Positions 16,801 to 24,102 of a DNA stretch of 64,000 nt are shown piece after piece. The translations under genes and the position numbers were made by a program. Source of the DNA: CAMBDS01 sp964355675 (GTDB lineage Bacteria > Electryoneota > AABM5-125-24 > Hatepunaeales > Hatepunaeaceae); assembly GCA_964355675.1 (NCBI GenBank), contig CAYHEC010000004.1, positions 62,001 through 126,000 of the forward strand, read 5' to 3'. Positions within the stretch are counted from its first letter, which is position 1. Each line of letters starts with the position of its first letter. The notes under the pieces were generated by a model that saw nothing but the letters and a program-made list of their open reading frames with translations, had not been told where the DNA came from and searched no databases.

Positions 16801-18154
16801 TGTACGAATGGAATTGGCGACAGGAGGCGCCGCAGGTATGATCGCTCCGTTCTGGGATGTTCTAACTCTTCAACCAAATGGAGAAAGACCAAACGGAGTG
16901 TATGGCTACTTCGATTCAACTTTCCATCGATACATCATTGAGTGGTATGAGCTACACCCAATGCGTAGCTTGGAAACCTCATTGAATTTCCAGGTTCAAA
17001 TTCTCGATTCCCGGTATTATCCAACCGCCACTGGCGACTGTCCTATACTATTCCAATACAAGAACATAATCAACTACTTAGATGTACGGGATGAAGTTCG
17101 CTTCGCATCAGTAGGTATATCGAGTCCGGACGGAACAACTGGATTAGGCGTCAACTTTGATTCGTCCGGAACAGCTTATACACCGTTGGTAAGATCCCGA
17201 TCACAACTATTGTTCACTACAACGCCAAAAGCAACCTCAAGTCGGTCAGGCGGCGTGAATGGAATTGTTGTAGAACCTGATGGGAGCCCGCTCAGAGGTG
17301 AACCGGTAAAGATCACCGCATTTGGGCTTGGAGTTCTCTGGCAGACGACTACCGATGATAACGGGCGATTTAGGTTCGCGGACGTATTGCCCGGCCACTA
17401 TGATCTTGAAATTCGTCGTGTCGGTTATAACCCTGTGAAAAAGTCCATTTCGATCGTAGCTGGAGGCCAATTAGATGAACGGATTGTAGTAACCCATCCA
17501 AATATTACCTTCAGTTATCCTTACACGGATCGGGAATGGATTGAGCAACGAGATTCGCTTCGTTCACCACCACCCTATCTAATCCTTGATACTGGAATAT
17601 ATATTCGAAATCGAGGCAATGGCCCGTTAAATTATTTCACACGAGTCACCCGTGAGATCGACCAAGAATGGTTTCGAATTAGCACTGGCAAGCAAGGTGT
17701 AATTCAGGCGGGTGAAATAAAAGCGCTGGAGGCCACGATCAATACCTATGGTTTACGAGAGGAAATCGATACGACCTATTTCGGTTTTCTCATTGTTACA
17801 GATACGGTATCGGGTATTTCGGCACGACTTCCTATAAGTCTTAACCTCAATCCGAACAACGGAATTCCACAAGATGATGCGGAAAACCTTTATGTCTGGT
17901 CGTTAGGCACTAACTACCCCAATCCGTTCAACGCCTCTACCCGGATTGAGTATTCTATTGCCACAACAGTAGATGTGAAGCTGAACCTCTTCGATACACA
18001 GGGACGACTGGCGAGAAACCTGACGAATGGCAATTTTACTCCCGGAAAGTATAGCGTTATTTTGGATGCAATTGATCTGTCGCCGGGGTTGTACCTGTTG
18101 AGAATGGAAGCGGGAGAATTTAAGGAGACGAGAAAGATCGTCCTCGTGAAGTGA
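13811..18154 (+). CDS. giant gingipain-like (C25-type) secreted protein with C-terminal sorting domain
   Basis: A 1447-residue exported protein. Order of regions: signal peptide (SLLCAGAATFVVVSFALA); gingipain propeptide-like region (about 20-200); C25-like caspase-fold region (about 215-580) with SYVVVAREECLPFAIPLIEWK, EPFEYLLIIGDRE and the His-bearing TGHGEF (His472), ending at LYGDPGL; CARDB/Ig-like repeats (NLTVESVQIVQGEARAGT); a nidogen-like region (FPFRFYGQTYDSITVCSNGF); a carboxypeptidase-regulatory-like beta domain (GVNGIVVEPDGSPLRGE); and the C-terminal NYPNPFNASTRIEYSI sorting domain ending KETRKIVLVK. The catalytic Cys expected shortly after the GHG motif is absent: the region 471-580 contains no Cys at all. 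It may therefore be an inactive adhesin or scaffold derived from a protease. Confidence 0.8.
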   Translation: MTRRIASLLCAGAATFVVVSFALAVQSTVKITSQSDARITYHVLTAKDQLLQNITNYQRQPESAGAGSGFYIAPDAPILPSTTSYFEIRSGTNPVVRVKALSVSRVLVEKPPSTFNFSTDKMEAFSAKSGDKVYPPEMYSIGEPVSFRGRTLFPVTVYPIQYDSHTQEYIRNTDIEVTLAGDFQPDLAQRSGLASPVYSKIFSTLTNNPPGRDDIAPNLPSGSYVVVAREECLPFAIPLIEWKRQAGFGVTVLTYSAGNSAANVKEDIQNIYDRAFDAGEEPFEYLLIIGDREENHKGAPWTFPSFYGEPSMERIAPHADYIYGLLDNPDDPVMDVAVGRITAGDTARMELAVNRQLSYERTPNMDNPDFFISSGVFSQYWGDDGLNREQFYTVNWGEQALWEKGFRGIQRYDVDTADVEGDAVARVMAQWLNRGVNVWIGRAQIRAWNNGLAGVNVNQNRNFPFGINMTGHGEFSGEWVYGDGDGENLKGAVVWTTGWGTPVTVYSNGVWQTLVDGVINNDLPIGWARTLIGLEWQSRFPHGSAQRGVYQTDIDLYGDPGLQPWTTVPKQVEISHVRELTVGMNYLVVHVTEQGSNDPVENALVTLYSPGNIPEPARYPDHEPLLQMTGRTDAAGRVSFDIADGLPVGRLFITATGRNICPVWEQLNLQPGDPPNLTVESVQIVQGEARAGTQCTIRVTVANNGGSEAFNVNGIARSRSAHVQIDDVEINFGDIRAGGRVVANRDIQVTFDRSTPNEFVPELVLWVNSRGDSSTSLIRMEVSAPKLSVENIEPSYRLGDEIILFPGLVNSGRATYEGGTATLVSNDWRLDVIDGSANYPRVAPGQAISPSDGDRFIVRSKPGAIPGPDASLMMIIRSNDAVVDTLQITFALGHEVAGRGPEPADAYGYTCLDNSDTAWIRFPFSVWDEIYPEDDGGYAPGRSLLTAGNGQASLNVAVVVALDFPFRFYGQTYDSITVCSNGFISVGSQTRQVNFENVRMELATGGAAGMIAPFWDVLTLQPNGERPNGVYGYFDSTFHRYIIEWYELHPMRSLETSLNFQVQILDSRYYPTATGDCPILFQYKNIINYLDVRDEVRFASVGISSPDGTTGLGVNFDSSGTAYTPLVRSRSQLLFTTTPKATSSRSGGVNGIVVEPDGSPLRGEPVKITAFGLGVLWQTTTDDNGRFRFADVLPGHYDLEIRRVGYNPVKKSISIVAGGQLDERIVVTHPNITFSYPYTDREWIEQRDSLRSPPPYLILDTGIYIRNRGNGPLNYFTRVTREIDQEWFRISTGKQGVIQAGEIKALEATINTYGLREEIDTTYFGFLIVTDTVSGISARLPISLNLNPNNGIPQDDAENLYVWSLGTNYPNPFNASTRIEYSIATTVDVKLNLFDTQGRLARNLTNGNFTPGKYSVILDAIDLSPGLYLLRMEAGEFKETRKIVLVK

Positions 18155-18244
18155 GTCGTGCGGGTTGCAAGTTATAAAACGAGCCTCAGCAGTTCGTTGA
18201 TATGAAAAAGCTGTCGAAGGCAGAGCGGGCAACAGCCTGATTCA

Positions 18245-18272
18245 AGGCGTCAACCTCAATGGGTTGACGCCT
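18245..18272. terminator. bidirectional hairpin, AGGCGTCAACC stem
   Basis: Arms 18245-18255 and 18262-18272 pair perfectly around loop TCAATG, between the convergent ends of the gingipain-like gene (18154) and the methyltransferase (18298). It belongs to the GTCAAC hairpin family seen at the other convergent junctions. Confidence 0.8.
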
Positions 18273-18297
18273 GCTCTATTTAATTATGGCTATTCTG

Positions 18298-19059
18298 TCA
18301 ACCTCGCACTGCGAAAATAAACACATCCTTCGATGCGTCTGGATCGAAATCGTTACGGTTCAAGTCGGACCCGATCTCAAGTTCATCCCAACCATTTCCA
18401 ACCATCAACATACCCACATCATCAGCAGTCCAGGGAATCAAACGAGTAGATTGCCAATCGGCACGCCATTTACCGACGTCGTTATCGAACGTCATGGCAA
18501 CGATATTAAAATCAAGGCTCCCGTCTTCCTTGAAATCGTTAAATCTAAAAAAAACAGACTTCTCATCCCCCGAAGCGCCAATTAGCCGCGAACGTTCTTT
18601 GAGAACAGGAATATAGTTTAGCCAACCAAGAATAAGAACACCGTCTTTCTTGGTAACTCTCGCCAGTGCCTTGATAGCCAACTTCAAATCGTCAATGCTC
18701 AGCAGGTGTGGCAATGTGTTTCCGCGACAGATAGTTAGGTCCGCCCATTCATCGGAAATAGATTCAAGACGTCTCAGGTCATCAATTTCGAATTTTAGAC
18801 TAAAATTATCCGGAATAGTACTTTCACTCGCTTTGTGGATCATCTCTGTGGAGTTATCAATGCCGATCACATTGCAACCAAGTTGAGCCAGCGCAAAGGA
18901 ATCGCACCCGGTTCCACATCCAACATCAAGTACGTTTTTCGACTTCAGTCCCTTAGTAAGAGGCTCAAAAAGCTGGGTTGATTTTTGAATGCGAGAGACC
19001 CCTCCGGTCATCAGATCGTAAGTTGAAGCGATTTGGTCATAGAATGATTGATGAGACAA
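18298..19059 (-). CDS. class I SAM-dependent methyltransferase
   Basis: A 253-residue Rossmann-fold methyltransferase. The SAM-binding motif I is NVLDVGCGTGCDSFALA (about residues 41-57), the acidic end of strand 2 is VIGIDNS, and motif IV is LTICRGNTLPHL. The substrate is not visible; close relatives act on small molecules. The start is TTG at 19059, 11 bases after the PilT stop, with only a weak ribosome site, so the gene is probably the last member of the PilT transcription unit and depends on read-through. Confidence 0.82.
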   Translation of the reverse strand: MSHQSFYDQIASTYDLMTGGVSRIQKSTQLFEPLTKGLKSKNVLDVGCGTGCDSFALAQLGCNVIGIDNSTEMIHKASESTIPDNFSLKFEIDDLRRLESISDEWADLTICRGNTLPHLLSIDDLKLAIKALARVTKKDGVLILGWLNYIPVLKERSRLIGASGDEKSVFFRFNDFKEDGSLDFNIVAMTFDNDVGKWRADWQSTRLIPWTADDVGMLMVGNGWDELEIGSDLNRNDFDPDASKDVFIFAVRG

Positions 19060-19070
19060 TTTATTTTGAT

Positions 19071-20306
19071 CTATGATACTGCCTCAGCGGCTTCTTTTTG
19101 GTTTTTCAATGCATGTTGAATCGATGCTCCCCTCGTCGCACTACCAAGACGATCAGGAAACATCTTCGGTTCAAGCGCCCAGCGTCTTGCCTCGGCAGGA
19201 TCGATAATCCCATTATTAACCATCATCATCAGAGATTGATCCATTCCAATCATGCCGAGGTGGGTGCCAGTTTGAATGACCGTATTAATCTGGTAAGTTT
19301 TATTTTCCCGAATAAGATTATGAACAGCTGGAGTACTTATCAACACTTCGAAGGCGGCAATCCGTCCCGGTCGGTCCTTTCGGGGGACCAGAGCTTGCGA
19401 GATGACCGCAGTCAGCGATTCTGCTAATTGCATGCGCACTTGCGTCTGCCGGTCGGAGGGGAATTCAGAGATAAGTCTATCGACCGTTTTGGCGGCACTC
19501 ATCGTGTGAAGCGTCCCAAAAACAAGGTGACCGGTCTCGGCGGCGGTTATTGCCATTGAAATTGTTTCGAGGTCACGAAGCTCACCAACCAGAATGACGT
19601 CAGGATCTTCGCGCAATGCACCTCGAAGAGCGTCGGTGAAGCTCGAAGCGCTTTTGCCGACTTCACGTTGATTTATCATGCACCGTTTGGGAATATGAAC
19701 AAACTCAACAGGATCTTCGATGGTGATAATATGCATCGGAACACTGGAATTAATATAATCGATCAGTGCCGCAAGCGTTGTCGATTTGCCTGATCCGGTC
19801 GGCCCGGTCACCAGTACCAATCCCTTACCCTTCATTACCACATTTTTCATCACTGAGGGAACGCCGAGTTTATCAAAATCGGGTAGTTTTGAAGGAACTA
19901 TCCTGAAAACAGCGCCCACACCGAATATATTGCGGAAGAGATTTACCCTGACTCGGTCACCGCTTGTTAAATTCACCGAAAAATCGACCTCGGTAAAACG
20001 AGTAAACTCCTCACGAAGTTTATTATTCATAATACCATCGATTACTTCAGAGATTTTCTGAGGAGAAAAATCATCGTCGAATCCCTCAGCAAACTCGCTA
20101 ATTCTGACTAAATCACCATGCAACCTCATCATAGCCGGAGCTCCGCTACAAAGATGAATGTCTGATGCACCCATTTCACTTGCAAAATCAAGAATTCTGA
20201 TTAGAGCCGGTACCTTTGACGGGTCGGCTTTATCGAGTTCTCCGTAGCCATGAGGATTTGTTGGGATATCATGCTCTAACTCCACCCTGCCAGTTGCGTT
20301 ATTCAT
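19071..20306 (-). CDS. pilT: type IV pilus retraction ATPase PilT
   Basis: Hexameric secretion-type ATPase that powers pilus retraction for twitching motility. Motifs are intact: Walker A GPTGSGKSTTLAALI, Asp box IITIEDPVEF, Walker B DPDVILVGELRD, His box TGHLVFGTLHT and the PilT-specific C-terminal AVHNLIREN. At 411 residues it is a little longer than classical PilT because of a short N-terminal extension and a C-terminal tail. The ATG at 20306 overlaps the end of the PilB/GspE-like gene by 8 bases. Membership of the chemosensory run suggests that retraction is under signal control. No pilin, PilM-Q or intact PilB gene is in the window. Confidence 0.95.
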   Translation of the reverse strand: MNNATGRVELEHDIPTNPHGYGELDKADPSKVPALIRILDFASEMGASDIHLCSGAPAMMRLHGDLVRISEFAEGFDDDFSPQKISEVIDGIMNNKLREEFTRFTEVDFSVNLTSGDRVRVNLFRNIFGVGAVFRIVPSKLPDFDKLGVPSVMKNVVMKGKGLVLVTGPTGSGKSTTLAALIDYINSSVPMHIITIEDPVEFVHIPKRCMINQREVGKSASSFTDALRGALREDPDVILVGELRDLETISMAITAAETGHLVFGTLHTMSAAKTVDRLISEFPSDRQTQVRMQLAESLTAVISQALVPRKDRPGRIAAFEVLISTPAVHNLIRENKTYQINTVIQTGTHLGMIGMDQSLMMMVNNGIIDPAEARRWALEPKMFPDRLGSATRGASIQHALKNQKEAAEAVS

Positions 20307-21915
20307 GGTAATTCACCGCGTTAAAGATCACTCCATCCTTTATGCCGGATTCCAACTGAAAACTGATTGAAGGTGCGGTGATACGTTCTTCAAAGCCTTG
20401 TCGAAATTCAGCAATACTTAAATCACCAGAAAGCTTGCCGCGAAAGTCCATATCCGGGACGAAAACTTCAAAGAGATCTGAACCTTCAGAATGTCCGTAA
20501 CCATCACAAGCGTCACAAATAGCTTCAATATCTATCCCTGATGGCATATGGGCTCGTCCACCGCATGTACTGCACGTCAAATCAACACGTTTTCCCGACC
20601 AAATTGCCCGTAGTCGATCAGACACGATTATTTGACTTTCGATTACCTCAATAAAAGAGCTGATTGCCAGCCAGCTAGTAGCAAAATCAAGTCCAAGTAT
20701 CAAGAGTTTTTTTCCGGCAATAACGGTTAATTCGCGCCATTGCCAGAAAGCAGAATCAGTAATTGCCATGACTTCACTTTCCTGATGGATAATGTCGTCC
20801 AACTCTGGGCTCTTATTATTAACTTGGAATCGTCTCACATTCTGGGATTCTAAGTACTTGCGCTCTTCGACAGAAATCATATCCAAATTCCTTTTGCCCA
20901 ACATAGCAAGTAAACCGTAAATCATGCGGTATCGTTGACGTTGGTCGGGTGAGTTGATCAGCACAATTCCCGTCGGCCTTCGCGCCGATAACAAATTCAA
21001 TAGTACATTTCGATGATTATCTGTAAGATTCTTGAATTCTTGAAGAGTGGGAGATGAAATCACGGGATAAATATGAACATCGATACTGTAACCGGATGCG
21101 TCTCTGAAAAAATCAGCTTCTATCAAGACTCTATCGTTATTTATTTTCGCATACAATCGGGCATTCTCTCGGACAGATGTTGAGTCAGGCGACACCCCCA
21201 TCATAATTCGGCTACGCGTCAATATCGAAAGCATTCGCTCGCTACCCCATAATTGATAAGCCAGCCAACCTCTCTCGAGTCGAAATATTGCCTCCAATCC
21301 TTCACCAGCTGGTCGAATCAATATTCGGTTTGCACCCTGACGTCTTGCGGCTACTATCATGCCATATACAGCAACCACGCCGCTGGAATCTTTTGATTCG
21401 AAGTCCGAAATCACACGATCGGAAGAATTTACGCTTCGATCCAGAAATTCGAGAACGGAAGAAACTCTTCCGCCGGGAGCCACTGCGATATGAAGTTCGT
21501 CTTTGTAAACTTCCTGAATACGCATAAATCCAGATTCGTCAAGAGGATCTGCCATCACAATCGTAATGCCACCCTGTGCGTCCCAAATCGGTACAGCAAT
21601 TACTTCTCTAAGCAATTTCAATGGAAACAGTAAAATAAGATCGTTATCAACCATTTCGTTCGACAGCAGAACAAATGGAATACCAAGTTCCTCACTAATT
21701 GCCCAGTTTATTTCGTCTTCAAGACAAATATCAAGCGCATTCAATGCATTACGTAGGGAGATTTTGCGTTGATTTGCTTCAACTTTGGCACGCTGAAGAT
21801 TTGCCTCAGAGATTACTTGACGGTGAAGAAGAATTACCTCGAGTTTTCCTTCACTTCGAGTCTTAGAAGAGGCCAACTCCTCATCAGAATCAGCTTTCAT
21901 CGGCTCATCAATCAC
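20299..21915 (-). CDS. degenerate PilB/GspE-like protein, predicted inactive ATPase
   Basis: A 538-residue homologue of pilus/secretion motor ATPases that has lost its catalytic motifs. Residues 25-160 look like a GspE/PilB N-terminal domain. GANRILIRPAGEG at about 195 takes the place of the ASDIHIEP motif, and RPTGIVLINSPDQRQRYRM at about 314 aligns with RPTGIVLITGPTGSGKTTT of active enzymes: the frame is conserved but Walker A is gone. The Asp box reads ISVEERKYL and no DPDxxxxGE Walker B is found. The two zinc-site pairs CSTCGG and CDACDG are kept. GTG at 21915 is chosen for its GGAGGT ribosome site; TTG 21918 and ATG 21900 are alternatives. It overlaps pilT by 8 bases and so is made with it, perhaps as a regulatory partner. 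Confidence 0.8.
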   Translation of the reverse strand: MIDEPMKADSDEELASSKTRSEGKLEVILLHRQVISEANLQRAKVEANQRKISLRNALNALDICLEDEINWAISEELGIPFVLLSNEMVDNDLILLFPLKLLREVIAVPIWDAQGGITIVMADPLDESGFMRIQEVYKDELHIAVAPGGRVSSVLEFLDRSVNSSDRVISDFESKDSSGVVAVYGMIVAARRQGANRILIRPAGEGLEAIFRLERGWLAYQLWGSERMLSILTRSRIMMGVSPDSTSVRENARLYAKINNDRVLIEADFFRDASGYSIDVHIYPVISSPTLQEFKNLTDNHRNVLLNLLSARRPTGIVLINSPDQRQRYRMIYGLLAMLGKRNLDMISVEERKYLESQNVRRFQVNNKSPELDDIIHQESEVMAITDSAFWQWRELTVIAGKKLLILGLDFATSWLAISSFIEVIESQIIVSDRLRAIWSGKRVDLTCSTCGGRAHMPSGIDIEAICDACDGYGHSEGSDLFEVFVPDMDFRGKLSGDLSIAEFRQGFEERITAPSISFQLESGIKDGVIFNAVNYHE

Positions 21916-22276
21916 CAAGAACCTCCCGGACGGTTGACATTAGTCCATCTAAATGGAACGGTTTTTCGATAAACCTCACAGCGCCAAGTGATTCAGCAAT
22001 GTGCCGGTATTCCGCCGGATCTTGGGCTGTAAGAATGATGACGGGACTGCCAAATGGCGGATCATCACCATAAAGCCTCATTAGAACCCCGAATCCGTCG
22101 AGCTGAGGCATCATCAAATCGATGATGAGAAGATCTGGTTTCTCTCGTTTTGCCGTATTAAGGGCGGAGAGACCGTTATCTTCAGCTAACACCTCTAATC
22201 CCATTGTGCCTAAGATGTGAGTAAGAAGTCTGATCATGGCTTCGTCATCATCGGCAATTAATACCTTTCGCGACAT
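21908..22276 (-). CDS. CheY-like single-domain response regulator
   Basis: A 122-residue stand-alone receiver domain. The acidic pair is Asp10-Asp11, the phosphoacceptor Asp53 is in LLIIDLMMP, Thr83 in IILTAQ and Lys105 in FIEKPF, so it should be phosphorylated normally. There is no output domain, so it should work by protein contact, as CheY or PilG/PilH do; the nearest candidates are the PilB-like protein and PilT directly downstream. It has a strong ribosome site (GGAGGCG) and starts 19 bases after the kinase gene. Confidence 0.92.
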   Translation of the reverse strand: MSRKVLIADDDEAMIRLLTHILGTMGLEVLAEDNGLSALNTAKREKPDLLIIDLMMPQLDGFGVLMRLYGDDPPFGSPVIILTAQDPAEYRHIAESLGAVRFIEKPFHLDGLMSTVREVLGD

Positions 22277-22295
22277 TTCGCCTCCTTGTTCACGA

Positions 22296-24098
22296 TTAGG
22301 ATCCTACGATTAGCTCAATCATCGGGAGTCTAACCGTAAAAGTACTTCCCTGCCCAAGAATACTCTCAACAATAATCTCCCCATGATGCCTTTTTATGAT
22401 CCCATAACTAATTGAAAGTCCAAGCCCCATTCCCTTACCAACATCCTTGGTAGTGTAGAATGGTTGAAACAATTTTTCGATATTTGTTGATTTGATTCCC
22501 GTTCCATTATCGTTTACCGAAAACTCGATCCATGCACCATTAATTTTAAGAACGATATTGATTTTACCATCCTTCCGACCAGTCTCGCGAATTGAGGAAA
22601 TAGCATTAGTAAGCAAATTAAGCACTACCTGTCCAATCTGACCGGGATGACAATCGACTGGAGCGTTGGTCTCAAAAAGAGAAATGACTTCAATTTCACC
22701 AATCCATTGATGCTTCAGAAGATTAATCGTCGAAGTGATCACGAGAGAAAGATCCACAGGCACTGTTTCAAGCTGGTCAGAAGAAGCAAAAGTCCTGAGA
22801 TCACTGATAATGTTACGTGATCGATCAATACCACTTTTCATATCTGCAATCATACCGGGCAAATCATCACGAAGAAATTCATAATCCGTTTCTTTAAGTA
22901 ATTCCACTATTTCGACATCATTTAACAATTTACATCGTGCCTGTTCAACAATTTTCAACAATTGGTTTGAATAGCGCTCGACATAGTCGATATTTCCACT
23001 AACGAAATTGAGTGGGTTATTCATCTCATGTGCAAGCCCAGCCATCAACTGCCCCAGCGAAGCCATTTTCTCCGTCTGGATTAATTGGGTCTGAGTGCTT
23101 TTTAGTTCATCATAAGTTTCCGTCAACTCCTTATTTGCCCTCTCCATCTCTTTAAGAAGTCTTGCATTGTCAAGTACAATTTCCGCTTTTCGTAGAAAAT
23201 GAAGAAGTAATTCACTACCTTCCAGATCAAACTTTAATAACGATGTTCCGGCTATTCCAATAACTCCAAATAGTGCACCACCTGATTTTAGGGGCCAGAA
23301 TTTTTCATCAACAAACTCGCCAGAGAGTGGAAATTGTCGTGAACCTACCGTTGAATGTTGGATCAATTCAAGCTCGCCTGTGGTAAACTCCTTATCGGAA
23401 GCAAATGACGAGGCTTGAGAACAAAGTCGCTTCTGGAATTTCAGCGATACATCTTCAGGGAAAGTTTCCAAGCGTGTAATCGAAGTGTCCAGAATATCAC
23501 CTCTCATGATTGCGATGCCACCAGTTACAAACTCAAATACGGTGCTGAAAAGAGCAAGTATATCTCGTCTCGTAGATGTGTAATCTGAAATACGTGCATT
23601 TATATCTTCGACATGTGCCGTAACAGTACTGATAAATAATCTTCTATCAAGAATCTTGTTAACGGTTTGCAGTATTTCGCTTTCGCTCAGATGTTTTGAT
23701 TTAGGTCGTTGGATATTATTGATTTCGCGATCATGGAGATATTGCCTCACACTTTCCAATAATTGGTCATCTTCGAGATTTTTTACGATATATGCGTCGG
23801 CTCCCGCGGCAATTCCTCTGAAGCGATCACTTTGGAGGTCCCGAGAAGTCAAGATAATGACCGGTACAGACGCCATTTCGGGATCGTCCTTTAGCACCCT
23901 GCACACTTGATAACCATTCATTCTTGGCATCTCAATATCGAGCACGACTACGTCGGATGGATTGGCATAGAATCGTCGAAGAGCCTCAACGCCATCCGCG
24001 GCAGCATCAATTGTCCAGCCTTGCTCGCCAAATATGAAGCTCAATATACCGGTGACGGTAGGGCTGTCATCGGCAATCAATATTCTTTGATTTATCAT
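22296..24098 (-). CDS. receiver-histidine kinase hybrid with central sensor region
   Basis: A 600-residue soluble kinase. Residues 5-120 form a receiver with Asp10-Asp11, Asp54 in VVVLDIEMPRMNG and a KN in place of the usual KP. Residues about 150-320 form a GAF-like region without recognised ligand residues, followed by a coiled coil (KEMERANKELTETYDELK). The dimerisation domain has His357 in GLAHEMNNPLNFV, and the ATPase domain has NLLTNAISSI, VNDNGTGI and GKGMGLGLSIS. ATG at 24098 lies 4 bases after the CheA stop; TTG at 24113 would overlap it. The receiver at the front suggests it is itself switched by CheA or another kinase. Confidence 0.9.
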   Translation of the reverse strand: MINQRILIADDSPTVTGILSFIFGEQGWTIDAAADGVEALRRFYANPSDVVVLDIEMPRMNGYQVCRVLKDDPEMASVPVIILTSRDLQSDRFRGIAAGADAYIVKNLEDDQLLESVRQYLHDREINNIQRPKSKHLSESEILQTVNKILDRRLFISTVTAHVEDINARISDYTSTRRDILALFSTVFEFVTGGIAIMRGDILDTSITRLETFPEDVSLKFQKRLCSQASSFASDKEFTTGELELIQHSTVGSRQFPLSGEFVDEKFWPLKSGGALFGVIGIAGTSLLKFDLEGSELLLHFLRKAEIVLDNARLLKEMERANKELTETYDELKSTQTQLIQTEKMASLGQLMAGLAHEMNNPLNFVSGNIDYVERYSNQLLKIVEQARCKLLNDVEIVELLKETDYEFLRDDLPGMIADMKSGIDRSRNIISDLRTFASSDQLETVPVDLSLVITSTINLLKHQWIGEIEVISLFETNAPVDCHPGQIGQVVLNLLTNAISSIRETGRKDGKINIVLKINGAWIEFSVNDNGTGIKSTNIEKLFQPFYTTKDVGKGMGLGLSISYGIIKRHHGEIIVESILGQGSTFTVRLPMIELIVGS

Positions 24099-24102
24099 CT
24101 TG

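Noticed and set aside
20299..21915. Frameshifted or broken pilB
   Set aside because: The frame is uninterrupted over 538 codons and the zinc cysteines and N-terminal domain are intact, so substitution rather than breakage explains the lost motifs.
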